A DNA stretch of 64,000 nt, taken from Hyaloperonospora brassicae. Lineage: Eukaryota; Oomycota; Peronosporomycetes; Peronosporales; Peronosporaceae. Where the stretch lies: the NCBI GenBank assembly GCA_947650285.1, contig CANTFL010001342.1, positions 186,001-250,000 on the forward strand, written 5' to 3'. How positions within the stretch are numbered: position 1 is the first letter of the stretch; each line of letters opens with the position of its first letter. Shown piece after piece: positions 30,346-40,265 of the stretch. Position numbers and translations under genes: made by a program. The notes under the pieces were generated by a model. That model worked only from the letters and a program-made list of their open reading frames with translations, was not told the origin of the DNA and did no database searches.

Positions 30346-32011
30346 TTAGCTCCACGTTCAAGAACCTCCATCAGACTCCTTCTCTCGCGCTACAGACGAT
30401 CAGTCAGGACGCGTAACGAAGAGGCCTCGCCACGCAGTTAGGAGATCTCTCTGGGAGATGTCTCCAGCTCTTCGACAAGGGGGCGGACATCACGCTAAAC
30501 CTGAACTTGGGCGAGGGCGTACTCGGCAAGATCCTTCGCCAGATCAGCCTCCCGATCCTAGCGGTGTTTCCGCACATAATCGATCATAGCGTTGCGATTG
30601 TTCCGCTCGTGCTCCATATCCTCGCGCAATTGATCGATTGCGCAATCCATCTCGTATTGGTCGAGATGGTGAGCCGAACGACTTGGAGAAGGGTTTTCCC
30701 TTTCCTCCACATCCTTTGGTGGACTCACACGGTGGTCAACGCTTCCTTGTGGAGCGTATCTTAAGCCACCGAGACGATTCAGGATCAAGGACGAGTTACC
30801 TCGTCCAGTGGCGGGGGTATCCACCCTATTAAAACAGCTGAGAGCGGGGCTCCCAGCTGATGATGGATGTTCCGGTCTCGTCGAGCAGTACGATGTGACC
30901 CACCCTTTCGAGGAGCACCATCGTCGAATGAACGCCCGGCGCGTTCGTAAAGGGATTGTAAAGTCTCAATCCCTTCGTGCATCTCGGAAGAGATATGCGC
31001 CCTCCAGTAGGGTTAATTAGGGAGGAAGGCCTCCTCAGTGGCGCTACCAGAGTTGTCAATACAACTCTGACATGTCTCTCCCCACGAGAGGCAAGTTAAA
31101 CCTGCCTCTCGAGACAATCGGTGCAATTTAAACCCAGCACCGGTTATGGACTTCCGTTCCAACTTATTGCGAGCTGTAGTAAGTTTGTCTAGCCAAGTGT
31201 CACGGCTAACACTGTCAATGTTGCCGATAAACGAGTTCCACGCGTGAGCCAACGATAAATCGTCTCGTTCGTGGTTACCGTAGTACCATCGATGTCTGAA
31301 ATAGACATTGATCTAGAATCCATGCTCAGTGCGATAATTTATCGCACTGGGATTAAGCCCATGGATCGTTGACGAGTCAAAGAGTGGTACCCGACAACTT
31401 CCAGTGGTATAACCATACCACTGTCTCAACTCGCTCAAGGTAGGCATCCATCCCTTGTTATTAGGAGCAGATCGCAACGCGTTGCGATCCTGCTCCTCCT
31501 GCGTGGTGCCAAAATGAGAGCTAGCACCACGATCGCCGCAATACTTAGTGTGGTGCGGCTATGGCTACGATGATTCCGCGAAGAGTCATCGACATTCTCA
31601 TGAGGACTTACGTCCTCATGTTTCGCACTCTCCTCGTTCGAATACGAGCGACATCGGTTCGATACCGTCGATGGGTTCACAGACTCGTCGGATGAGCCGA
31701 ACATCTCATGGCCGAGTCCTTATCGAGACTGCCGCGAGGCCCCGCAGTCTTCGATCCGCAACCTTACATTCGGGCTCTGCGCACGGCTTCGAATCAGATG
31801 GAGAATCCGATTCGCCCGAATAGACGACCTCTATCTCGGAAACTTGGTCCACGGGACTACCTCCCGCAGCCGAAGCTGCGGGTGAAGGAGCAGCACGTGG
31901 ATGACCACGTGCTCCTGCAACTCCCGTAGTTGCAGGATGCTTACTGGCAGCAGCAGGTGACTTGACACTTCGTGCTGAGTCTTGGACAGCTTGTTCTCCG
32001 GCTGCACGCAT
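30330..32011 (-). pseudogene. Antisense accessory reading frame of element 2
   Basis: Runs opposite to pol, from just inside the 3' LTR back over the chromodomain. From the start: Ala/Pro-rich (MRAAGEQAVQDSARSVKSPA), EIEVVYSGESDSPSDSKP, MFGSSDESV, FDSSTIHGLNPSAINYR, RHRWYYGNHERD (RWYYGN at 31274-31291), LAHAWNSFIGNI, GAGFKLHRLSREAGLTCL, DTPATGRGNSSLILN, then a coiled-coil-like tail with YEMDCAIDQLRED and RERRSLMEVLERG. Each block has a counterpart in the same order at 1003-2604. Broken by several stops. Confidence 0.6.
30600..30905 (+). pseudogene. Chromodomain of element 2
   Basis: Open 30638-30832: FPPHPLVDSHGGQRFLVERI, then SYLVQWRGYPPY and a stop, followed by QL-MMDV and EQYDVTHP equivalents. 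Very close to element 1 in this stretch although the sequence before it is much more diverged. Confidence 0.8.
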
Positions 32012-32187
32012 CCGTGCGGCCTCGTCACTGGAGGCCTTGTTCGATCAGCGCATGGACGAACTCGTCATGCGCTGAAAGGCTGAATGCGTTGGGCAGAACC
32101 AAAAAGTGCTCACTTTCCTACAGAGGGACCCAACGGTAGTCACTCTGTCACCAACCAATTCAGTCACTTACTGTAGTGACTGATGGT

Positions 32188-32199
32188 TTAGGGGGTTGA
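32188..32199 (+). promoter_or_regulatory. Polypurine tract of element 2
   Basis: TTAGGGGGTTGA immediately before the 3' LTR; interrupted by T residues, so weaker than in element 1. Confidence 0.6.
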
Positions 32200-32647
32200 T
32201 GTAACGGGGTGAGACCGTTACATAAAAAATGATATCTTAGTGTTAATTTTTGAAAGTTATCGATCTAGATAATGTTTGATTGACTTTACCCGTAAGGAGT
32301 AAGGTTGAAGGAACATTACCACCGAGGGTAATATTTCTTTGATGGGTTGCTCCACCTGATGGTTGATGTTCGCGGTACATCAACCAGATTAACCATCAAT
32401 CGCTGCTGGACGCGCGCAATGGGTGGTGAGCAAGAAACCCACACAGGAGATTGTAGTTTAATATAGTTAGCTCAAGACAAAAGATGGTTCATTAAGAAAC
32501 ATAAGTATATTAAATACAGTTCTGCTTTTTACCTTAGACAGAACTTCTAAGTTCTGCAGACTCCGCTGCGCTTCCTCACGCCACGTGTACGTGACGTCGG
32601 GTGCACACAACCTTGTGTCGAATTGATACAAGGCGTGCCCCGTTACA
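32200..32647 (+). repeat. 3' LTR of element 2
   Basis: 448 bp, TGTAACGGGG...CCCCGTTACA. Shares with the element 1 LTR the core around CAATCGC, CGCGCAATG, GTGGTGAG and the 3' block before GTGCCCCGTTACA; the rest is diverged. Hairpin-rich (arms GGTTGATGT, CCTTGT, TGTAACGG). Confidence 0.9.
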
Positions 32648-34207
32648 AAGGCGGTAAGTCATCAAATTGGCGTCAAGCTACGATCTCGTGGCGCCGTCCT
32701 GAGCATGCCAGCGTGATAGATAGTAATCACGAGACGCATTACTTGGTAGACTTGTGTATTTGCCTGCACGGCCCCGGCATTTACTAGGAACATGACCTCG
32801 TAATCTATCAACATCTGCTGTTGTCGCTACTTCGCCGCGCACACGTCGTCACGTGAGCCTTTTCAGTGCATTCGTGAGGTCGTCAGAATCTCGCAGCACT
32901 AGCGCAGCGCCTCCAAATTTACTTTACACAACCAGATGAACAACAATGGAAATGCGAAGAGTTCGTACTGTGGAGGGTAGGCGCGGCTGCCAGGGCTTCG
33001 TGCGGTCACCTGAGCCTTTGACGTTGTGCGTCACTGAGCTAAGGACGAGCGAACAAGATCGCACCGCTGCTAGTTGTCTAATCGCAGTGCATCGTGCACA
33101 ATTGCTTGGTAGATAGACTGGTGTGGAAGGGTCCTTGCGTTTGCTCATGACGACCAATCTAGAGCACATACTCTATTGGCTTTGCAGCGAAATCTGTTCC
33201 GCATTCAGCTGATTTGAGTGCTAAACGCTTGTATCGAGTCCGTATCGCACACGCATTCCCCAAGCACCGAACATGCGATTGAACAACTCGACCACGTCGC
33301 TGCACCGGCTTAGGTTTGTGACGCGTGTCGTGTTGTGACCTTGATGTGTCTGTCAGTCAGATTGGACTGACTCCAGATTCCGGAACGTTAGTCTGCACCC
33401 AACACAGTTACACATGTGCATGTCATCGTCTCTGTGCCTTGTCATCATCTCTACGTGATTGCCATCAACATATTAAAAGGAGCTGTTGCTACGAACACGC
33501 AACACAACCTCACGCTAGAGTACTCGTTGCAACAGCCTCAACAATAAGCGCATCCGCTCGTCTTTACATGCGTGCGATCGATGGCGTGCCCGACGCTTTC
33601 TCCGCAACGCGATCCGGCGTTACAGATGATTTCCAGCACTTCCGCCGTGTATGTCACATGGCGATGAATTGTGGTCCAGAACGACGTTGGGCGGAGACGA
33701 AGCGCGTTAGCCGCTGTATTTGTAATACGCTGTATCGTACATATGATAAAAGAGAGAAGTGATGTCATGGACGTGCACTAACGGTCTACGAATCTGCCGA
33801 TCCGTATCGTGTCGGATGTGCTCAAGCGGTTGAAATGCTTCGACGATCGTCACTCCTTCGTACGGAGCGTGCGAATCCGACAGACGATAAGCATAGCGGT
33901 AACAGGGAAGGACTACTTTAGTCGCATGGCGTAAACCCTGTCGTGGTTCTTCGTGACGTGTGGATTCGTGGGCACCACGCGGTTACCCCACGTGTTTTCC
34001 CAGCTTTCGTGCACGCGTGCGATCGAACACAACCTCGTCCTAAGACATATGAAGCTCGACACCCTGTCGCCACTGTCTCCGCAGTACACATAGAGCCAAC
34101 ATGCAGTCCGTAGCTTCCACAACCTTTCTGGATGGATGCGATCTCCGACGTGGCACCTGCAATCGCGGAACGAGGGGCGATAAAGCTGTAGTGGATCGAT
34201 CAAGCCC
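32648..34207. other. No gene recognised
   Basis: Host-like GC content. The longest frame (33325-33762, plus, 145 codons) is Cys/His-rich, opens with a non-ATG codon and has no motif I know; I do not call it. Flanks the mutarotase gene. Confidence 0.5.
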
Positions 34208-34208
34208 C

Positions 34209-34227
34209 AGTCATTCCAAAACTTCTC
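34209..34227 (+). promoter_or_regulatory. Oomycete-type initiator element
   Basis: TCATTCC at 34211-34217 followed by AAAACTTCTC, about 55 bp before the ATG. It fits the oomycete core promoter (initiator TCATTYY with a flanking A/T-pyrimidine region). Confidence 0.6.
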
Positions 34228-34270
34228 CTCTGCGCCACAGGCTCAACCTGGACATCGTCCCGCTTGCAGC

Positions 34271-35260
34271 ATGACCAAGGCCTTCCTCATCAAGACTGCC
34301 GCATTGGTGGCGACAGCACTTGCCTCAGCCGATGCTCAATTGGAGACTGTGAAGCTCAAGCACCCAAGCGGCTCCAGTGCTGAGGTGTTCCTCTTCGGTG
34401 CCCACGTCAAGTCGTTTCGCGCCGCTGTCGACCCCGAGCTCGACATTCTCTTCATGTCGAAGGGGTCGTTCTTGGACGGCATCAAGCCCATTCGCGGTGG
34501 CATCCCTCTTATCTTTCCCAACTTTGGCAGTCTAGAAGGATTCCCAAGCCACGGGTTCGCCCGCATCACCAATTGGACCCTTGTCAGCCACGAGGATGCG
34601 AAAGAAAAGGAGAGCCCCAGTGTGGCCACGTTTTCAATGGCGTCGAGTGACTCGACCCGTACCATCTGGCCCGTGGACTTTGAGCTCACGTACGAGGTCA
34701 AGCTGTATGCCGATCAGCTCAAAACGGCTCTGCATGTGCGCAACACGTTTGAGAAGCCGATTGATTTCCACGCGCTGCTGCACAACTACCTGTGGGTGGA
34801 CGACGTGCGCGACAAGGGCGTGCAGGTGAAAGGGCTCAAGGGCGTCGAGTACTTTGACAAGGTGAGCAAGACGAACGAGACCGAGACCCGTGAGCTCATT
34901 GACTTTTCGGCCCAGACGGACAATGTGTACCGCAACGCCCCAGACCTCGTGTCTGCTATCATCAAGGGCGTCAAGGCTATCGACCGTACGGTGACAGTTG
35001 AGAAAAGTGGCTCCATCACTGGCGGGGCCGGTACAAAATCAGGCGTCCGCGACCCGGACGAAGCAAAAGGAGTCGAGACCGAGACGGACATTGTCCTGTG
35101 GAACCCGTGGGCCGAGCGTGCGGCGACCATGGAGGACTTTGTGGCTGAAGAGTACAAGAACATGGTGGCCATTGAGCCAGGACGTGTGAGCGAGAAGCAA
35201 GTTCTGCCTAACGGCCAGACGTACACGTTGCAGCAGATCATCTCTGTCCGCACAACGTAA
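34271..35260 (+). CDS. Secreted glucose-6-phosphate 1-epimerase-like (D-hexose-6-phosphate mutarotase)
   Basis: 329 residues, uninterrupted. Residues 1-22 look like a signal peptide (MTKAFLIKTAALVATALASA). The rest matches the aldose 1-epimerase superfamily, YeaD/YMR099C branch, which interconverts alpha and beta anomers of hexose-6-phosphates: RGGIPLIFP (75-83), HGFAR (94-98), LHNYLWV with the probable catalytic His (170-176), VLWNPW (275-280) and the probable catalytic Glu in IEPG (301-304). Two N-glycosylation sequons (NWT 101, NET 202) fit a secretory route. ATG chosen because it gives the signal peptide and sits below the initiator element. Role outside the cell is unknown. The only clearly intact single-copy host gene here. 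Confidence 0.9.
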   Translation: MTKAFLIKTAALVATALASADAQLETVKLKHPSGSSAEVFLFGAHVKSFRAAVDPELDILFMSKGSFLDGIKPIRGGIPLIFPNFGSLEGFPSHGFARITNWTLVSHEDAKEKESPSVATFSMASSDSTRTIWPVDFELTYEVKLYADQLKTALHVRNTFEKPIDFHALLHNYLWVDDVRDKGVQVKGLKGVEYFDKVSKTNETETRELIDFSAQTDNVYRNAPDLVSAIIKGVKAIDRTVTVEKSGSITGGAGTKSGVRDPDEAKGVETETDIVLWNPWAERAATMEDFVAEEYKNMVAIEPGRVSEKQVLPNGQTYTLQQIISVRTT

Positions 35261-35696
35261 GACGGGGGACGCCATGAGGTTCCTGGATTCGCCCCATACT
35301 GCGTTGTTTTGTCGTTTTTCATTTTCTGTCCATGGCATGGGGAGGTCGCTCGAATGTGCCAAACGAATGAATACACACGATCTGCCTGTTCAGCGTATAC
35401 ACGTTTCTGTCGTCAGACGTATACCGTCCGCCTCAGCTCTTTGTCCCTCTGTCTGCCTCGTACGTGTGGCACGGCACAAGATGCCGGTGTTTGTCAGCTT
35501 AATACCAAAGACGTTACCGACTGCTTGCCAAGTACTACAGAGAAAGCATAGTGGGTCAGAAGAGAGCGATTTATTGACCCAAATGTCTAGAGGCTCCGAT
35601 CCCAGATGCTTAAAGAAATGGGTCAATCAATCGTTTCCATGACCCATTTACAGCCAATGAAATGTCTCTCTCGTGCACACACCACTTTGCAATGCA
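35261..35696. other. Intergenic
   Basis: 436 bp between two plus-strand genes; no further frame recognised. It would hold the mutarotase 3' UTR and the promoter of the next gene. Confidence 0.5.
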
Positions 35697-37132
35697 ATGG
35701 CTTGCAAAAACAGCGACGACGCGCGGACAATCGATTCCCCCGACTTAGTGACAATGGCAACACCACCTGTGGGGATGTACCTAGTGGACGCGCTGGACGA
35801 CACCGCGTTATTGACCGGTCTCGAGCCAATGCGCGACGCACTGTCTGCCACGTCAGAGCACATGCGACATGCACTGCCACTGGAGAGCAGCAACGCGACG
35901 CTGGACGTCGAGATGAACATCGACATGGACGTCTTTTGCCCCGGCGCCATGTTGGACGCCGACGCGTTTCCGAGCGACTCGGGCGATGGGTTATTTGACT
36001 CGAGGTTTTATCCTGGTACGTCGAATTCGACAATGTGTATAGAGTGGTATGTAATTTATTGTTGACATCTGTATATTACGTAGTAATATTTGTCCATGTA
36101 CAAGTCGAGGCATTCACAGACTCACGTTGTCCATGTCGAGAAACACTATGGATCCACTTGTGCTGTTGATTGACGTGTTGTTGTTGTTGATTTGGTGCAA
36201 TAGCGATGAGTGGTGACGATGTGCAGGAGGACATTGAGCAGATGCTGTTGTGTGGCTCGGACGAAGCGCTTTTGCACAGTCACGACCATGACACGATGCC
36301 AGGGCAGCGATGTCAGTGTCGGACCTTTGCGATCACAGCAAACCGCGTGCAAACGCCGTCGAAAAAAGTTGGTGTAGCCATTGCAGCGAGGGATCAGAGA
36401 AAAGTCTTGCGGCACACTTTTGGGTCAGGACAGAGGTTGCAGGGCTTTGGCTTCGACGAAGCAGCTGGTATCGACCAGACGCCGCATCTGGAGGTCGAGT
36501 TGACGGACAAGCGACAGTCTGCGTCTGCTCAGGATGTCTTTGCTACTGTGGTAGAGAGAAGATGTACTGTGATGGCGGAGGGGCGCTTGGTTGTAGACAG
36601 GGAAACGATACAGGCGCTTCCAGAACGGCCCGAGGCGAAGGAACAGAACGTGGCTCTGACGCCAGCGCATGTGCGGCAAAAGTCGTGCTCGATGGAAGAT
36701 GACCAGATATACAGTAGTCCGTTACAGCGAAGTCTGCCGGTCGGTGCAGTTCCAAGCCCATTGAGTTCGATCGACTTCGTGTCGTTGGAGGATGTGGTTG
36801 CAACGCCGTTGTCCAACACGTCACGGTCTACGGTCCGTTCGAATAGGCCAGCGACAGCGCGTTCGTTGTCGCCTGCTGACGAGCTGGAGAAAATGACAGC
36901 AAGTGGCTCTAAACTGTCAATACCCAAGATGAACATGCTGAAGTGCAACTTCCAAGTGTCTCCGGGGCATGGCACGGTGCCGCTTGTCACGCCCACGGCG
37001 ATGTTACCGCCGCCGTATTTCCGAGGTGCACTGGACTCGCCAGAAAAGCGACGTGCGCATTCGAAGACGATCGACTCATTCGCGCAGTCGTTGTCATTCT
37101 CGTTCGCAAAAGACGCTTCAACTGGCATGTGA
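35697..37132 (+). CDS. Unrecognised two-exon gene, full-length right-arm copy
   Basis: Exon 1 35697-36015, intron 36016-36203 (GTACGT donor, T-rich tract then CAATAG acceptor, 188 bp, phase 1), exon 2 36204-37132. Joined length is 1248 nt, a clean multiple of three, 415 residues. ATG 35697 (MACKNSDDAR) is chosen; the frame extends upstream only with a GTG. Features: acidic N-terminus (VDALDDTALL, VEMNIDMDVF), a His-rich patch (LLHSHDHD), a low-complexity middle, and a Ser/Pro-rich C-terminus with SLSPADELEK and LDSPEKRRAHSK, which look like phosphorylation sites. No membrane segment, signal peptide or known domain. Possibly a nuclear regulatory protein, inference only. Truncated duplicate at 15280-16507. 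Confidence 0.7.
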
Positions 37133-38143
37133 CTTGGCAGTGACGTGCAGCATAAGTTGCTGGTCACTGGAGAAATCAAGCAGCAAAGTGATGCGAGTCA
37201 GTTGCACACTGCTCGCCACTTATCACTGTAAACCATAGCTACGATGACATGAAAGAAGAGAAAGCGTACTAGCGAAAAGTGCTCACGAGTCTGATGCACT
37301 TGGATCGAATGGGCAAATTCATGGCAAGGAACGAAAGCATAATCCATTCAGCTGGATAGTAAGTGTCAAGCGTGTTCTCTGGTCATACCACGCCTTGCTG
37401 TCACACTGGTGTGTAGCAATGTTTGAGTGCAACTTGGTGCTGTGACCGTGTTCCAGAAGTTGCTACGATACATCGACCACGTCAATTTTGCAGTATGTAC
37501 AGGACTTGGACTTCACTTCGATAAGTGCAGATTAAAAACGTGTTGCAACGGTAGATGAACGAGCACGTACTCGACTTACACAAGCGCAAACGTCCGTGTT
37601 AAGTTGTGGGATGTCAGCTTGTCGACAATGTCGCAATCGATGGCTACAGCACAAGACTCGTACGTGGGGTCAGGACAGCGAGGCCGAACACTGACAAGAC
37701 TGAATGATAAGTCGTATGCCAGATGCTTCTCTTATCTTCCCTTACCGTCCCGAGTAAGGCTCTGGCATGGAATGGACTGTCGGCACAGAGGATGGAATCC
37801 ACAAGGTATCTGATCTTACTGACTAGTGACGTTTGGCATCGAAACTCTTCGCTGGTGTTGATCTCCACTTTGTCAATTGACTATGAGAGCAAACTCACGA
37901 TCGTTTCATGATTACCGCATGTGTCCGCTGGACTTTCTTCTGCTTGACTTCCAGTGACCAACCAGTTCACGCTCGTAGGTAGGTTGTCAGACATGAGGAT
38001 GCAAGAGCTGACGCACCATCGAATGACGGTGGCCATGACTTCAATGAGACTTGATGTGGACTATCCTGCAAAACGCGTCAGGTGTAGTCAAGTACTTACA
38101 CAACGATAGCACTGGGCTCCAGGATCGAATGTCATGATACCAG
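37133..38143. other. Intergenic part of right arm
   Basis: Counterpart of 14270-15279. No long frame; splice-like GTAAGT...GCAG at about 38106-38070 on the minus strand is kept. Confidence 0.4.
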
Positions 38144-38626
38144 TCAGTAGGTGTGCGGAGCAGATGTCTGTTTCGATCGCGAGCACTCGTTAGCGCTTGC
38201 TATTATGCAGGATAATACATTAGACGGACTTGCAAGCGTGTCTTGCAACGCACTTTTACGCTTCGAATGATTCGACATCAGCTCAATGATGCAGCCACAT
38301 GATGCAGTGTGTACGTCACATGCCGAAGTTCGTTTTCGCTGCCCCGCATCACTTTCGACGATGAATGTGACGCGACGTCCATACCCGTCAGTGAGTTGCC
38401 CTTCGTGACAATCCTTCACCTGTGCACCAGCAAAAGCGTACATCTGTGAGCATTGGGGCGCCACATGGCGTTCCGTCAGTGGATCGAGACAAATAACGTA
38501 AAACGCCTTCGCTACAGCGTTTACGTGGGTTAATCTCAATGCACAATGTGTTTGAAAGAAATTAGTTGTTATTAGTGTAATCGCCCCGTGTGTTTCGAAG
38601 CTGCCCGCAATTGCGCTGCTCTCCAT
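38144..38626 (-). CDS. Unrecognised ORF, right-arm copy
   Basis: Partner of 13787-14269, 160 codons open, about three residue differences (for example VICLD against VFCLD, DTLAS against DILAS). Product unknown. Confidence 0.3.
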   Translation of the reverse strand: MESSAIAGSFETHGAITLITTNFFQTHCALRLTHVNAVAKAFYVICLDPLTERHVAPQCSQMYAFAGAQVKDCHEGQLTDGYGRRVTFIVESDAGQRKRTSACDVHTASCGCIIELMSNHSKRKSALQDTLASPSNVLSCIIASANECSRSKQTSAPHTY

Positions 38627-38659
38627 CTTCCTGCTTCAGCCCTGTCTCGAGACGCACTA

Positions 38660-39124
38660 CTACTCGTTCGCTTCTTGATCGTGCGTGGATGACTCAGTCA
38701 AAGTGTTGATCGGATTCGGCATGAGAGTGGCGAAGTTGTGGCGGTTGCGCGAAAACGTCTTGCCTTCTTCGGGCTCGTAGCGCTCCCATGCCGGCGTCTC
38801 GCGGCGATCGGGGTCCAGATTGACGTCGGGGTCGGACGTCAGGTGGCGAACACCGCTGAAGATGGCGACCCCAACGCCGAGGCCCACACAGAGCACCAAA
38901 GGGTATATCTCTGCGTCCCGCGAAGACACCCAGATAAAGCTGCGCTTGTCGGTCGGACCTGTCGGCATCGGCACTGGCACCTTCGGCTGCCCCACAGCTG
39001 AGAGATTCCCGCGAATTTTCTGCATCCGGGCGAAAGTGGCCTTCATCGTGTTGTAGTGATCTTTAGTCAGCACGTTCTGGAATGCCATGAACATGCGCGC
39101 ACGGAGCTTCACGCCCCGCATCAT
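38660..39124 (-). CDS. NDUFA4/B12D-family (MLRQ-like) protein, right-arm copy
   Basis: 154 residues, intact. Same layout as the left-arm copy: membrane segment IYPLVLCVGLGVGVAIFSGV, DPDVNLDP, PAWERYEPEEG. Differences include MMRG for MMQG, NVLT for NLLT, HYNT for HYKT and LMPN for LTSN. It lies tail to tail with the two-exon gene. Probably a mitochondrial inner-membrane respiratory subunit. Confidence 0.75.
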   Translation of the reverse strand: MMRGVKLRARMFMAFQNVLTKDHYNTMKATFARMQKIRGNLSAVGQPKVPVPMPTGPTDKRSFIWVSSRDAEIYPLVLCVGLGVGVAIFSGVRHLTSDPDVNLDPDRRETPAWERYEPEEGKTFSRNRHNFATLMPNPINTLTESSTHDQEANE

Positions 39125-39173
39125 CGCATTGTTCGTCTGCCATCACCAAAAGCGCTACTATTATTGCTCCGAG

Positions 39174-39181
39174 TATTTATA
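39174..39181 (-). promoter_or_regulatory. TATA-like box, right arm
   Basis: TATAAATA on the minus strand, about 50 bp before the ATG at 39124. Confidence 0.5.
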
Positions 39182-39333
39182 GCAACACGGTTTGATGGGT
39201 GATCGATGGTCGGACACAGTAGATCTAAGTATGATTAGAGCCACCCAACAAGAAAAGAAGTGTCTCGTGGACGCACCCAAGACGTAGAAAGAAGTGAGGT
39301 GCACTAGTGACGGGAGAACCGAGGAAAAGCGAT

Positions 39334-39800
39334 GGGATTTCGCTGGTAGTGGTTGAACTAAAAGATGAAGGTTGTATATTTCCCCAAAATAGGGAGCACG
39401 CCAAAGAAGGCATCAGGCGGTAAGAGTGCATATACTTGTGCGTTGAACCTGACCACAGCAGGCACCAAAGAGCATAATTTCTGTCGAGCTTGTTTTTTGG
39501 TGTGCCTGCCTGGTCTGACAAACCGGTTAAGACGCACCAAGCATCATTTACATGCATGGACAAGGACATCCTTTGCATTCATGCTACGTTGAGCGCTATC
39601 CGATGTTTTGTTCGTTTGGCGAAGTGTACTCATATTGCCCGCTATAGCTGTGCGCACATGACGAAGGCTGGAGTAAAAGGACTATCAGGTAACTTCTATA
39701 CTTACTGTGACTAGTTACATGAGCGCGAAATGTTTCTGCTGTATGACGGAGTAGTTCAGTACCGCGTGATCGGTGGTCAATGTCGATACAACGCAAAAAA
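39334..39800. other. No gene seen
   Basis: Unique sequence between the right arm and the solo LTR. Confidence 0.5.
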
Positions 39801-40265
39801 TGTAACGGGGTGAGCCCGTTACATAAAAATTGATACGAATGTATCAATTTAGGTTATTATTTATTTAGATAATATTCAATTGACATTACTCGAAAAGAGG
39901 TAATGTTGGCAGAATATTACCCCCGAGGGTAATATTCGTGGTTGCTCCACTTCTTGGTTGATGTACACGTTACATCTACTAACTTGACCACCAATCGCTG
40001 CAGGACGCGCGCACTGGGTGGTGAGCGAGAAACCCACATAGGCGATTGTAGTTTAGTATAGTTATCTTAAGACAAAGATGGTTTATTGAAAAAACATAAC
40101 TATACTAAATACAGTTCTACTTTTTCCCTTAGACAGAACTTTCGGGTTCTGTTTGCTTCGGTTGCGCTTCCTCGCCACGTGTACGTGACGTCGGGGGTAT
40201 GCAGCCTTGTGTTCAGTCAACAAAAGGCCTTGCCAGTCATATGACAAGAGTCGTGCTTTGTTACA
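39801..40265 (+). repeat. Solo gypsy LTR
   Basis: 465 bp, TGTAACGGGG...TTTGTTACA, related to the element 2 LTR, with no internal region on either side. Flanks are AAAAA on both sides, compatible with a 5-bp target duplication though a homopolymer is weak proof. Produced most simply by recombination between two LTRs. Confidence 0.85.

Larger units (their letters stand above)
25010..32647 (+). mobile_element. 5'-truncated Ty3/gypsy chromovirus-like element (element 2)
   Basis: Same family as element 1, opposite orientation. It lacks the 5' LTR and gag start: homology begins near 25012 inside gag. Order: gag, protease, RT, RNase H, integrase, chromodomain, antisense frame, polypurine tract, 3' LTR (32200-32647). 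There are many stops and indels. Similarity to element 1 is uneven: near-identical between about 25360 and 28200, clearly lower on both sides. Confidence 0.9.
35905..39333 (-). repeat. Right arm of the 3.4-kb inverted duplication
   Basis: Reverse-complement partner of 13077-16507. It begins inside exon 1 of the two-exon gene and ends upstream of the NDUFA4-like promoter. Because the full gene continues past its left edge, this arm looks like the source and the left arm the derived copy. Confidence 0.95.

Noticed and set aside
33325..33762. 145-codon frame upstream of the mutarotase
   Set aside because: Non-ATG start, Cys/His-rich low-quality sequence, no motif and no second copy to test conservation.
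33780..33870. D-arm-like GCTCAAGCGGTTGAA
   Set aside because: No T-arm and no acceptor pairing; not a tRNA.
34786..35376. 196-codon minus-strand frame
   Set aside because: Antisense shadow of the mutarotase gene in GC-balanced codons.
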